A stretch of 64,000 nucleotides of DNA from CALMBW01 sp963779645 (GTDB taxonomy: Bacteria > Actinomycetota > CADDZG01 > WHSQ01): positions 1,736,001-1,800,000 of the forward strand of contig CAVZYX010000005.1 in NCBI GenBank assembly GCA_963779645.1. Direction: 5' to 3'. The position numbers and the translations under genes are program-made. Each line of letters starts with the position of its first letter. Position 1 is the stretch's first letter. The notes under the pieces are model-generated. The model ran no database searches. It was not told where the DNA came from and worked only from the letters and a program-made list of their open reading frames with translations. Below, one piece after another: positions 9,557 through 19,182 of the stretch.

Positions 9557-11019
9557 GCGCCGGCTCGGAGGGCTGCTCTGCGTATCTTCCCCGATGTTGT
9601 TTTTGGAAGCTCCTCGACGAACTCGATGAGGCGCGGGTATTTATACGGGGCCGTCACGGTCTTCACATGCGACTGCAACTCCTCGACCAAGCCGGTCCCC
9701 GGTTCGAACCCGCTTCTGAGAACGATGACGGCCCGCACGATGCTTCCTCGCTCAACGTCAGGGTGGGCCACACATGCGACCTCGGCGACGGCGGGGTGCT
9801 CGAGCAAAGCGGCCTCGACCTCAAAAGGTCCGATCCGATATCCGGCCGAGACGATGAGGTCATCGGCCCTGCCCACGAAATAGAGATAGCCGTCTTCGTC
9901 CTCACGAACGCGGTCGCCGGTGCGCCACGGGCCTGATGGCTCTTCCGCTCCCCAGTAGCCGAGGAAGAAGGTCGGCAGAGTGGTCGGGTCCACGACGAGT
10001 TCATCGTTCTCGATCCACGCTTTGACGTTGGGAAGCGGTTTTCCCATGCTTCCCGGCCGAACGACTTCACCGATCGGCATCCCTGTGACAGGACCTGTTT
10101 CGGTCTGGCCGTACCCGTCCCTGATCTCGACCCCTGTTGCCTCTTGCCACGCGCGGAGCACTTGAATGTCGAGAGCTTCTCCCGCGGCCATGCACGTCCG
10201 AAGTGATGCGATCGGTCGCGGTGTGCCGTGATTCACGATGGCTCGGTACTCGGTCGGTGCCATACAAAGAACGTTGACCCCGAGCTGCTCGATCACGTCC
10301 ACGCGTTCGTTGGGATCGAAGCGAGCGTCGTGGAGCAGTGGCGTTGCGCCCGCAAGCCACGGCGCGAGGAACGTGTTGCGAGCGGACTTCGACCATCCCG
10401 GCGCAGCGGTACACCACGCGATATCGCCTTCCTTGAAACCTACCCAGTGACGTGCTTGAAGATCCTGCCCCCACAGGTAGCGCTGTCCATGGACCGCGCA
10501 CTTGGGGTGGCCGGATGTTCCGGAGGTGAAGATTAGGACGGCCGGGTCGGTGGGAGAGAGGTCCACGTGCTTCGGCGCTTCGCCTGCCCAGATGTCTTCG
10601 TCACCGATCCACAGCACGGGGACCGACGGGTTGGCGTCGGCGATCACATCGCGATTGCGTTCAGCCGCCACGATCGCAGCGACCGGGACGGTCGCTAGCC
10701 GGTGCTCGAGGTCCTTCGCCCGCAGCTGTTCATTGCAAGGCATCGCGACGAACCCAGAGCGAAAGGCGGCGAGCATCGCGCACACCCATTCATGACGATT
10801 ACCCGCGAGGGTCAGGACAACGTCCCCTCGCTTGAGGCCTTGGGCAGCCAGCGTTCCGGCTAACCCCGCCGCTTTGGCGCGCAGCTGGGCGAACGTGTGA
10901 TCCGTTCGACCGCCGCTGCCGTCGAGTTCAATCAGCGCGAGCGCATCGGGATCTGCCGACCCCAACACATCGCGTTCGAAATTCCGAGAGATCTGATCGA
11001 TCTCCCCACGATATGGCAC
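9553..11019 (-). CDS. AMP-dependent acyl-CoA synthetase/ligase
   Basis: 488 residues of the ANL adenylating family. The phosphate-binding loop reads LIFTSGTSGHPKCAVHG. The A5 motif is GYGQTETG, the hinge region is YLYFVGRADDLIVSAGYRI, and the C-terminal catalytic Lys motif is PKTTSGKIRR. It would activate a carboxylate to an acyl-adenylate and then to the CoA thioester. The overall look is closest to medium-chain or acetyl-type synthetases. It is translationally coupled (ATGA) to the downstream racemase-family gene. The coupling hints at catabolism of an amino or keto acid, but the substrate is not determined. Confidence 0.85.
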   Translation of the reverse strand: MPYRGEIDQISRNFERDVLGSADPDALALIELDGSGGRTDHTFAQLRAKAAGLAGTLAAQGLKRGDVVLTLAGNRHEWVCAMLAAFRSGFVAMPCNEQLRAKDLEHRLATVPVAAIVAAERNRDVIADANPSVPVLWIGDEDIWAGEAPKHVDLSPTDPAVLIFTSGTSGHPKCAVHGQRYLWGQDLQARHWVGFKEGDIAWCTAAPGWSKSARNTFLAPWLAGATPLLHDARFDPNERVDVIEQLGVNVLCMAPTEYRAIVNHGTPRPIASLRTCMAAGEALDIQVLRAWQEATGVEIRDGYGQTETGPVTGMPIGEVVRPGSMGKPLPNVKAWIENDELVVDPTTLPTFFLGYWGAEEPSGPWRTGDRVREDEDGYLYFVGRADDLIVSAGYRIGPFEVEAALLEHPAVAEVACVAHPDVERGSIVRAVIVLRSGFEPGTGLVEELQSHVKTVTAPYKYPRLIEFVEELPKTTSGKIRRAALRAGA

Positions 11020-11029
11020 GCCACATCAC

Positions 11030-11076
11030 GTCTGCTCTCAAAAAGTGGCCGTCACGCACCAAAAACGAGAGCAGAC
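11030..11076. terminator. 10-bp perfect inverted repeat in the 64-bp gap
   Basis: Arms GTCTGCTCTC (11030-11039) and GAGAGCAGAC (11067-11076) are perfect complements around a 27-base centre flanked by A5 runs. It lies just downstream of the M14 peptidase gene and upstream of the synthetase gene, both on the minus strand. A transcription terminator or stabilising 3' hairpin is the simplest reading. The long loop and absence of a T tract make it atypical, so an operator for the synthetase operon is the alternative. Confidence 0.5.
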
Positions 11077-11083
11077 TTGATTG

Positions 11084-13261
11084 TTAGATGGCGCCGCTCA
11101 GGATCTTGAGGAGCATGGTCTGGGCCGCGTGACTTACCGCGTAGGAGTTGAGGCCGAACCAGTGCGAGTACTCCTCGGTGGGCTGAGGGAGGATCGCCCC
11201 GAAGATGATGATGCGGCCCTCACCGACCGGCAGGATGCCGATCTCGGTCTTGTCCTGTTTCGCGTCGCGCTTCCCGTAGGTGTCCATGCTGCCCTCGGAT
11301 ACCGACTTGCGGTCTGCAGGTGGGTCTGCGGTACCGACGGTTTCGCCGCCGGCAGCCTCCCACGCATCTCTCGCCACGGTCCAGATGTGCGCGCTGTTCT
11401 TCGTGGGTGAGACATCCCCGGCATCCTCGTTGTTGGTACCCGAATCCCAGTAGGAATCGCGTTCCATCAGCAGGGGATAGCCGATCGGCGTAGGAGCGAA
11501 TGTTTGCCACGCGGTAGCGAGCAAGCCATCGGTCAGCGGATGACTCCGATCGAGGTCCGCATAGCCGACGTATCCGAAGTCCTTGACGACAGCTTCGCTG
11601 TCGATGTCGGTCAGTTTGGGCACCATCTTCAAAGCGGAGTCGGTGAGGATCAAGTCTCCACCAGACTCCAGGAAGCGCTCTAGTTCCGAGACATCCGAGA
11701 TTGCGGAATCCGCAACCACGAAGGAATCGAGTTTCTGGATGTCTGACAGGTCCTGTGGCTTGATCTGGACTGGAGCGCGGTCCACGACCATGGAAAGGTC
11801 CCTGAAGTAGTCCGTGTTGGCAACGTCGTAGTGAGCCTGCTTGAGCCTGCCCGAGATGGGATTGCTCATCTGAGGCGGCTTGCTGGGGTTGCCGTCGGCG
11901 TCGGTGATGCGATCGCCGGGCTCGTAGAAACCCACCTTCTTCTCGAGCTTGACCTCGAACTTCGGAAGGTCATTCCACGCGGCCGCCGTCACGACACCTG
12001 TTTCCATGACGTTGCGCACGTTGTCGGCGTAGACCTGCTGGTCCGCCGGCACCCACGGCGAGGAAGGACGACAGTTGATCTCGTAGGAGAGCGACACTGC
12101 GTCGAGGCCCGAGTCACTTGCGAAGAAACCGCCCCAACTGCTCCCGACCGTGTAGCCGAGTGAATCGACGATGTGAGTCACGAAACCCCAGCGCGCCCAC
12201 CCTTGGAGCCTCCAGGTGTCGTTGTCGAGGGTGCCCAGGTCACGGCTGTCTGGAAGGTTGTCGCGGATCGCCTCGAGGCCGAGATCGAGCACGGTGTCGA
12301 GCGGACCGAACGCGGGGATCGTTTCCTCCATGTTCTGTTTGACACGGGTCCCCAGATCGACCATGCGTTCGAGCTTCCGTGGGTCGCTTCCCTCGTCGTG
12401 AAGCAACACAAATCCAAAGGGCAAAGGTCCATGAAGGTCCATCGCCACTGCGAACGGCCTGCCTCTGAGTTCCTTCTCACGGATACCGCGGAGGTACTCG
12501 GTCATGCCGAGGCCTTCTGGTTGTGTGTAGGTGGTGTAACCGCGGAGGTAGAGGGTCGGGTCCTGGGGGAACACCCAACCGTCGGAGTAGGCCAGACGGT
12601 TCGAGTTCACACCGCCGCCGTTGTACTGCGAGTGAGTGGAGGTGTTTCCGTCGCCGATCAACCAACCGTCGGGTGATGGAGAGATGAAGTAGATCTTCGT
12701 CTTCTTAAGGATCTCTGGAGCCGTCATCTCGAACGTCTCGCCGGTGACGCCTGCGGCATTGTCGAAGACCTGATCGGGATTCTCGGTAGCCGCGATCAAG
12801 AGGTCCTCCATGAAACGAGCACCACCCTCACGCCCGCAGGGTTCTCCGGAGTGACCTGCGGTGAGAACCACGTACTCCTTGTTGCGATCGGGGACCTTAC
12901 GGTCGGTAACGATCACGACCTGAAGCGGAAGCCCATCGCCGGTATCGCGTTCGTCCCAGGCCGGGAACCCGTCAACACCGACGCTCACGGCGGTTGGGGA
13001 ATCGAGTTCCTCTGCGATCGTCGTGAATTCCAGGTAGCGCGGATAGAGCTTCTCAAGGAGCTCGAATCCCCATTCGAACTCTCCGTGACCGCCCTCCCCG
13101 AATTGGATGTAGTTCGTGGAAGTGGCCGGCTCGAGGAAGGTGCGGCCATAGGTGTCGCGCTCTTCCTTGGTCTTTGCAACAGGGGTAGCCGATGCCGAGG
13201 GCGCAGCCAGGCAAGCGGCCGTAAGAAGTGACAAGAACGTGACGCACCGCCGAACGAACAT
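11084..13261 (-). CDS. secreted M14-family zinc carboxypeptidase-like protein
   Basis: 725 residues from the ATG at 13261, which has AGGAG 5 bases upstream; the frame continues to 13486 without support. The start is a signal peptide (Arg-Arg, hydrophobic core, ASA-TP cleavage). M14 zinc ligands are visible as HSGE in VLTAGHSGEP and the later His in VAMDLHGPL. The C-terminal third, with ELERFLESGGDLILTDSAL and a GEGRIIIFGAILP segment, looks like a glutamine-amidotransferase-like or beta-helper domain often attached to secreted actinobacterial M14 proteins. It probably trims peptides outside the cell. It is divergent from the formate dehydrogenase operon. Confidence 0.8.
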   Translation of the reverse strand: MFVRRCVTFLSLLTAACLAAPSASATPVAKTKEERDTYGRTFLEPATSTNYIQFGEGGHGEFEWGFELLEKLYPRYLEFTTIAEELDSPTAVSVGVDGFPAWDERDTGDGLPLQVVIVTDRKVPDRNKEYVVLTAGHSGEPCGREGGARFMEDLLIAATENPDQVFDNAAGVTGETFEMTAPEILKKTKIYFISPSPDGWLIGDGNTSTHSQYNGGGVNSNRLAYSDGWVFPQDPTLYLRGYTTYTQPEGLGMTEYLRGIREKELRGRPFAVAMDLHGPLPFGFVLLHDEGSDPRKLERMVDLGTRVKQNMEETIPAFGPLDTVLDLGLEAIRDNLPDSRDLGTLDNDTWRLQGWARWGFVTHIVDSLGYTVGSSWGGFFASDSGLDAVSLSYEINCRPSSPWVPADQQVYADNVRNVMETGVVTAAAWNDLPKFEVKLEKKVGFYEPGDRITDADGNPSKPPQMSNPISGRLKQAHYDVANTDYFRDLSMVVDRAPVQIKPQDLSDIQKLDSFVVADSAISDVSELERFLESGGDLILTDSALKMVPKLTDIDSEAVVKDFGYVGYADLDRSHPLTDGLLATAWQTFAPTPIGYPLLMERDSYWDSGTNNEDAGDVSPTKNSAHIWTVARDAWEAAGGETVGTADPPADRKSVSEGSMDTYGKRDAKQDKTEIGILPVGEGRIIIFGAILPQPTEEYSHWFGLNSYAVSHAAQTMLLKILSGAI

Positions 13262-13416
13262 CCGAACTCCTATCTCGCGTGGGCCCGCGACTAGAGGTTC
13301 GGCGGGCCACGGGTAATCCCTGCCCTTTTGTCCGACTTGTGACGGTTGTCGAAGTTCGGGTGAACCCGAGCTCCAGGGGTTAGGTTGCCCGGAGTTGTCC
13401 TGACCAAGGGAGCGAG

Positions 13417-16400
13417 ATGGGTCTTTCAGAGTGGCCGGTCTTGAAACAGCTGGGGCGGCGCGATGCCTCTGCCTTCGGCGAGACATCGTTCACTCCATCA
13501 ACCTCCGGGCTCCGCCCACGGACAAGTACGGCCGACGCAACCTTCAGGTCGGTCTGTCCATACTGCGCGGTCGGTTGCGGCCAGCTGGTCTATGTCAAAG
13601 ACGACAAGATCATCGACATCGAAGGCGATCCGGACTCGCCGATATCTGAAGGGTGCCTCTGTCCCAAGGGTGCGGCCACCTACCAACTCGTGACCGGCTC
13701 GCACCGACTGGACAAGGTCCTCTACCGGCGACCCCACGGAACCGAATGGGAAGAGCTTTCGCTCGAAACGGCGATGGAGATGGTTGCCGACCGTGTTCGA
13801 AAGACGCGCGACGAGAACTGGGAAGATCTCGACCCCGCGGGGCAACCGCTCAGGCGGACGATGGCGATCGCTTCGCTTGGTGGAGCGACGCTCGACAACG
13901 AAGAGAACTACCTGATCAAGAAGCTCTTTACGGCGCTCGGTGCGATCCAGATCGAGAACCAGGCACGCATATGACACTCCTCAACCGTCCCCGGTCTGGG
14001 GATCTCGTTAGGTAGAGGTGGAGCAACCACTTTCCAACAGGATCTGAAGAACTCTGACTGCATCGTGATCCAGGGATCGAACATGGCCGAGTGCCATCCG
14101 GTCGGCTTCAGGTGGGTGATGGAAGCGAAGCGCCGGGGCGCAACCATCATTCACGTCGATCCCCGCTTCACGCGCACGAGCGCGGTTGCAGACATCCACG
14201 TGCCGATCAGGGCCGGTAGTGACGTGGTGTTCCTCGGGGCATTGGTGAACCACATCATCAGCAACGATCTCTGGTTCCAGGACTACGTTCTTGCTTACAC
14301 GAACGCCTCGGCCTTAGTGTCGGAAGAGTTCCGCGATACCGAAGATCTTGACGGTCTCTTCTCGGGATGGGACCCCGAAGCCGGCACCTACGATCCTTCG
14401 TCGTGGATGTACGAGGGTGTTGAGGTGAAGGCACCGGCGGCCCACCACGAAACCTTCACGGGCGAACCGTCGCCTGAGCGAGGCGCACAAGTGAGGGCCA
14501 AGAAGGTCGACCCCACGCTCCAAGACCCTCGCTGCGTGTTCCAGATCCTCAAGCGGCATTTCTCACGCTACACACCGGAGATGGTTGAAGAGGTGTGCGG
14601 GATCACCCCCGATCTTTTCGGCAAAGTGGCCGATGCGCTGTGTCGCAACTCAGGGCGGGAGAGGACCGCGGCGTTCTGTTATGCGGTCGGCTGGACCCAG
14701 CATTCGATCGGGGTGCAGTACATCAGAACGGCAGCGATCGTGCAGCTCCTTCTCGGCAACATCGGTCGCCCGGGGGGAGGAATCATGGCGTTGCGTGGCC
14801 ATGCATCGATCCAAGGCTCGACCGACATCCCCACCCTGTTCAACCTGTTGCCGGGCTACCTCCCGATGCCGAAGGCCGGGGTCGACTCGACGATGACCGA
14901 GTACCTCAGGGCTAACTCTTCGGGTTCGGGGTGGTGGGCCGAGTTTCCCAAGTACACGGTTTCGCTGATGAAGGCCTGGTTCGGCGAGCACGCGAACGAG
15001 AACAATGGGTGGGGATACGACCACCTCCCGCACCTGACCGGGGATCACAGCCACATGACGACCGTTGCCGACATGGCCGACGGCAAGGTGAAGGGCTACT
15101 TCCTGATGGGGGAGAACCCCTCGGTCGGTTCCATGCATGGGGCGCTGCACCGTAAAGCGATGCGCAACCTCGATTGGATGGTCGTGCGAGATTTCGCGGT
15201 GACCGAGACCGCCGACTTCTGGCGAGACGCACCAGAGATCGAACGCGGCGACATCCGAACCGAAGACATCGCTACCGAGGTCTTCTTCTTTCCCTGTGCC
15301 GCACACACTGAGAAGGACGGCACCTTCACCAATACGCAGCGTCTTCTCCAGTGGCACGAGGCAGCCGTGGCGCCGCCGGGCGATGCCCGCAGTGACCTGC
15401 ACTTCATGTTCCATCTCGGGAAGAGATTGAAGGCGCTCTATACAGATTCCACCGACACCAAAGACGACGCGATACGCCACCTCACCTGGGACTATCCGAC
15501 CAAAGGCGCGATCGAGGAGCCCGACGCCGAGGCCGTTCTCTCCGAGATCAACGGTTACCGGATCGCCGATGGCCAACCGCTGAGCGGCTTCACGGAGCTT
15601 GCCGCCGATGGTTCGACCGCGTGCGGATGCTGGATCTACTCCGGCTCGTTCGCCCACGGTGTGAACCATCCTGCGCGTCGCGTTTCGCGAACGGAACAGT
15701 CCTACGTTGCTCCCGATTGGGGTTGGGCGTGGCCGGCCAACCGAAGGATGCTCTACAACAGAGCCTCTGCCGACCCGGATGGGGTGCCCTGGTCGGAGCG
15801 GAAGAGATACGTCTGGTGGAACGAAACCACCGGGGTTTGGGAGGGTGAGGACATACCAGATTTCATCCTCGATAGGCCGCCGGGATATCGACCCACAGAC
15901 GAAGCTAGTGGTCTAGAAACGATCGCCGGAGATGATCCCTTCATCATGCAAGCCGACGGGAAAGCGTGGTTGTTTGCACCTACCGGGTTGCTGGACGGAC
16001 CTCTCCCCACCCATTACGAGCCCGTCGAGTCGGTCATCGAGAACCCCCTATACGCGCAGCAGGCGAATCCAGCGCGCCGTGTGTGGAAGCGTCGTGACAA
16101 TCCGATGCATCGTCAGGTCGATGACAGGTATCCGTTCGTCATCACCACTTACAGGCTCACCGAACATCACACCGCGGGGGCGATGTCTCGGTGGCTCTCG
16201 TGGTTGGCGGAACTACAACCCGAGATGTTCTGCGAGGTATCTCCACAGCTGGCGGCCGAGAAAGGGTTGACCAACGGGGGCTGGGCAACCATCAGCACGG
16301 CTCGCAGCGAGATCGAATGCCGAGTGTTGGTGACCGAACGGATCGCTCCGATCCGGATGAAAGGTCGCACGATCCATCAGATCGGGCTTCCGTATCACTG

Positions 16401-16548
16401 GGGAGGCAAAGGCTTGGTGAAAGGGGACCCGGCCAATGAGTTGATCGGTTTCGTCGCCGACCCGAACGTCTCGATCCAAGAATCGAAAGCTTTGACCGGG
16501 AACATCCAGCCAGGACGCCGCACCGCCCCTAGACGAGCGGTGACCTAG
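13417..16548 (+). CDS. fdhA: selenocysteine formate dehydrogenase catalytic subunit
   Basis: Two adjoining frames form one 1043-residue protein if the TGA at 13972-13974 is read as selenocysteine 186. The context is NQARI-U-HSSTV, exactly where Mo/W formate dehydrogenases place their catalytic Sec or Cys before His. A SECIS hairpin follows. N-terminally CPYCAVGC and a downstream Cys in SEGCLCPKG bind a [4Fe-4S] cluster. The rest is the molybdopterin guanine dinucleotide fold of the FdnG/FdhA type. It oxidises formate to CO2, or possibly the reverse. No hydrophobic Tat signal is visible at the N-terminus, so it should face the cytoplasm. The ATG at 13417 follows AAGGGAGCGAG. First gene of fdhA-fdhB-nrfD. 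It needs selA, selB, selC and selD elsewhere. Confidence 0.93.
13972..14013 (+). promoter_or_regulatory. bacterial SECIS element with UGA codon
   Basis: The UGA is at 13972-13974. A stem TCCCC (13988-13992) pairs with GGGGA (13998-14002) around loop GGTCT (13993-13997). The GGUCU loop is the one recognised by SelB in E. coli fdhF. It starts 18 bases after the UGA here, the same distance as I count in fdhF. The outer bases ACC (13984-13986) and GGT (14011-14013) can extend the helix. Reading continues in frame through the element into the conserved enzyme. Confidence 0.93.
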
Positions 16549-17346
16549 GTGGGAGCCAAGGGTTTCTTCACCGACACGACTGTCTGCATCGGATGCAAAG
16601 CGTGCGAGGTCGCTTGCAAACAGTGGAACGAGCTTCCTGACGACGGCTTCGTGTTCTCGGGGTTGTCCTACGACAACACCATGGAGCTCGGCGCGTCGAC
16701 CTGGCGACACGTGAACTTCATCGAGCGGCCCGTTCCCTTGGGCGGCCAAGAAACCGGGTTGGGGGATTTCTCGTGGCTGATGATGTCCGACGTTTGCAAG
16801 CACTGCAAGACGGCGGGTTGTCTCGAAGCTTGCCCTACCGGCGCGATCGTAAGGACCGAGTTCGACAGTGTGTTCGTGCAAGAGGAGATCTGTAACGGAT
16901 GTGGCTACTGCATCACCGGATGTCCCTTCGGTGTCATCGACCGGCGCGAGGATGACGGCCGAGCGTGGAAGTGCACGCTCTGCTACGACCGCCAGAAGGA
17001 CGGCGATACTCCGGCGTGCGCGAAGGCATGTCCTACAGATTCGATCGTCTTTGGCGATCTGGATGAGCTCCGCGAGATCGCCGGAGAACGGCTGGATTTC
17101 CTGCATGCCACTGGGGTCGAAGAGGCTTACCTCTACGGTGCGGATCCCGAAGAGCAACCGGGCACCGGTGGACTCAACGCGTTCTTCCTACTGGTCGATG
17201 AGCCGGAGGTTTACAACCTGCCTCCGGAGCCGGTCGCTCCTTCGAAGCACGCGGCCGAGACCTGGAAGGCGGTCGGAGTAGCGGCCCTCGGCTTGGGCGT
17301 GGCGATCGTTTCCGGCGTTCTCGGGGCGAGGCGACCACGTGGCTGA
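16549..17346 (+). CDS. fdhB: formate dehydrogenase iron-sulfur subunit
   Basis: 265 residues, GTG start immediately after the fdhA stop. Four ferredoxin-type cysteine clusters are visible in order: CIGCKACEVAC near residue 14, CKHCKTAGCLEAC near 83, CNGCGYCITGC near 115, and CTLCYDRQ with a later CAKAC near 143-165. They form the [4Fe-4S] wire from FdhA to the membrane. The C-terminus holds one hydrophobic segment (residues about 240-260) ending in RRPRG, a single membrane anchor as in FdnH/FdhB. It overlaps the next gene by 8 bases, so the subunits are cotranslated. Confidence 0.92.
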   Translation: MGAKGFFTDTTVCIGCKACEVACKQWNELPDDGFVFSGLSYDNTMELGASTWRHVNFIERPVPLGGQETGLGDFSWLMMSDVCKHCKTAGCLEACPTGAIVRTEFDSVFVQEEICNGCGYCITGCPFGVIDRREDDGRAWKCTLCYDRQKDGDTPACAKACPTDSIVFGDLDELREIAGERLDFLHATGVEEAYLYGADPEEQPGTGGLNAFFLLVDEPEVYNLPPEPVAPSKHAAETWKAVGVAALGLGVAIVSGVLGARRPRG

Positions 17347-18202
17347 ACAACCCGACCGACCGATCCTCAAGGAACCGGTGTGGATCTGGTCCGTGCCGGC
17401 TTACTTCTTCGTCGGGGGAGCTGCGGGGGCCGCGGCCACGCTCGGCGCGACGGCTCAGGCTCTGGCGCCGGAGATGGACGCGCTCACCGGCAGATGTCGC
17501 AAGTTGGCGTTCGCCGGTTCAGTGGTGAGCACTGGCTTGTTGATCGTCGACCTTGGTCGGCCCGAACGCTTCTTGAACATGTTGCGGGTCTTTAGACCGA
17601 CATCGGCCTTAAGCGTGGGTTCCTGGGTGCTTACGAACTTCGGTGCCGCGTCGGGGGCCGCGGTGATGGGGCCTAGATCGATGCGCCCCGCCGCCAGCAT
17701 CTCCGCGGGAGCCTTGGGGTTACCGATGACGACCTATACCGCTGCCGTTCTCGCGAATACTGCTGTGCCGGTGTGGAAGGAGATGCGCAAGCCGCTGCCG
17801 TTCCTGTTCGCATCCTCTTCTCTATCGACGGCCACCGCGGCACTAGAGCTAAGCGGGGAGTTGTCCGCACCGGAGGAGAGGGTCGTTCACCGCCTGGGTG
17901 CGGCCGCGAAGGTTGCCGAGCTAGCCGCTTCGTTCATGGTTGCTCGCCAGGTTGACAAGAAACCGCGGGTGGCCAAGCCTCTGCGCGAGGGTTTGTCGGG
18001 TTCGCTATGGAAGGCTTCCATCGCACTTACCGCAGCTGGGCTGGCCTTGTCGATGTCTCGTTCGAACCGCGTCCGGAAGACCGGAGCCGCGGCCGGCGCG
18101 CTGGGATCGCTCGCTCTTCGTTTCAGTGTGTTCCATGCGGGCCGCGCTTCAACGAGAGACCGACATGCGGTTCTGGACCCGGAGGGCTACTCGCCTTCGT
18201 AG
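17339..18202 (+). CDS. NrfD-like membrane subunit of formate dehydrogenase
   Basis: 287 residues, GTG start inside the end of fdhB. Repeated hydrophobic helices and the segment VWIWSVPAYFFVGGAAGAAAT at the front match NrfD/PsrC-type quinone-interacting subunits. It would anchor FdhAB and pass electrons to menaquinone, whose pathway is encoded later in the window. The C-terminal 90 residues are less conserved-looking. The end overlaps the convergent GDPD gene by 16 bases, so there is no terminator space between them. Confidence 0.85.
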   Translation: MAEQPDRPILKEPVWIWSVPAYFFVGGAAGAAATLGATAQALAPEMDALTGRCRKLAFAGSVVSTGLLIVDLGRPERFLNMLRVFRPTSALSVGSWVLTNFGAASGAAVMGPRSMRPAASISAGALGLPMTTYTAAVLANTAVPVWKEMRKPLPFLFASSSLSTATAALELSGELSAPEERVVHRLGAAAKVAELAASFMVARQVDKKPRVAKPLREGLSGSLWKASIALTAAGLALSMSRSNRVRKTGAAAGALGSLALRFSVFHAGRASTRDRHAVLDPEGYSPS

Positions 18203-19182
18203 GCGATACCGCGCTCCTGGATCTCTTCTTCGAGCAGTGAGGGAACGTCGGTCATGATGCCGTCGATGTTCCAGCCGAGAAGCTGCTCCATCTCTGACCG
18301 AAGGTTGATGGTCCAAGCGTGCACGGCGAGTTCGTGGTTGTGAGCGTCGTTGATGAAGTCTTGAGTGATGACGGTCAACCCCTCAAGCTCTATCGGAACC
18401 TGGAGCGCGACGTGCCGGCTCGGACTCCCGGGGAGTGCGTTCTGACTCGTCGCCCAGAAGACTCCCGCCTGGGCGGTGGCGAACGAGGTGTCAACCTCCG
18501 GTGCGTAATGCTTGAAGATCTCGAGGTGTGTGTCGAGGAACGACGCCACGGTCACGTCGTCACTGCGTCCGTGCTCGATGAGGATGTCGGCAACCTTCTG
18601 CTCGTAGACACCCGTTTCATCGATCCCAGGCTTGAGCTCGATCACCATCAGCGTGTCGGGGAACTCTGACAGGAATTCGTGGAGCGTGGGGATCTTGAAG
18701 TCGTTGGGCTCGTACCGACGCTCGTCCTCGAGGTCATCGGGGTTGATCTTCGGTGGGAGCACGTCACCCGTGGCAACCCCTCGGTAGAGGTAGTCCTTGT
18801 TGGCTCCTGTAGTTGTGCCACCCGGCGCGTACCAGTACGCAGCATCGAGGGCTTTGATCTCGTCGAGCGTCATGTTGCGAACGCTGCCTGACCCGTTGGT
18901 GGTCCGGTCGACCGTCTCATCGTGGATCACGACGATCTTGTCGTCCGCGGTGATGTAAACGTCGCCTTCGAGAACGTCCGCACCTGCTTCGAGGGCCTTG
19001 TGGTAGGCGAACAGCGTGTTCTCGGGAGCCTCGTTCGCGCCACCTCGGTGAGCGATGTTGAGCACGCGTCGCTCCATCCAAGGGTTCTCACCGAAGGGAC
19101 CGGTCGTCTCAAGTGGAGTTGCAGTCGCGGCCCCCGTGAGAGCCGCGACTGCAAGAACTACAAGCGCAACAAGTCTGCGCAC
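18187..19182 (-). CDS. secreted glycerophosphodiester phosphodiesterase
   Basis: 331 residues with a clear signal peptide (MRRL, hydrophobic core, ATA-TP). The GDPD barrel signature is complete: NIAHRGGANEAPENTL near residue 42, then LEGDVYITADDKIVVIHDETVDRTT with the catalytic acids and second His. Family members hydrolyse glycerophosphodiesters, or related lipid headgroups, to glycerol-3-phosphate and an alcohol. It lies outside the membrane, so a nutrient-scavenging role is likely. An insertion around residues 120-165 distinguishes it from the compact E. coli enzymes. It starts one base before the end of the S15-like hydrolase gene, as one operon. Confidence 0.9.
   Translation of the reverse strand: MRRLVALVVLAVAALTGAATATPLETTGPFGENPWMERRVLNIAHRGGANEAPENTLFAYHKALEAGADVLEGDVYITADDKIVVIHDETVDRTTNGSGSVRNMTLDEIKALDAAYWYAPGGTTTGANKDYLYRGVATGDVLPPKINPDDLEDERRYEPNDFKIPTLHEFLSEFPDTLMVIELKPGIDETGVYEQKVADILIEHGRSDDVTVASFLDTHLEIFKHYAPEVDTSFATAQAGVFWATSQNALPGSPSRHVALQVPIELEGLTVITQDFINDAHNHELAVHAWTINLRSEMEQLLGWNIDGIMTDVPSLLEEEIQERGIAYEGE

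Noticed and set aside
13972..13974. Stop codon splitting the formate dehydrogenase into two genes or a pseudogene
   Set aside because: The UGA is at the catalytic Sec position and is followed by a SECIS hairpin at the correct distance.
14650..15669. Minus-strand 339-codon frame inside fdhA
   Set aside because: High-GC shadow of the catalytic subunit, with no motif or start signal.
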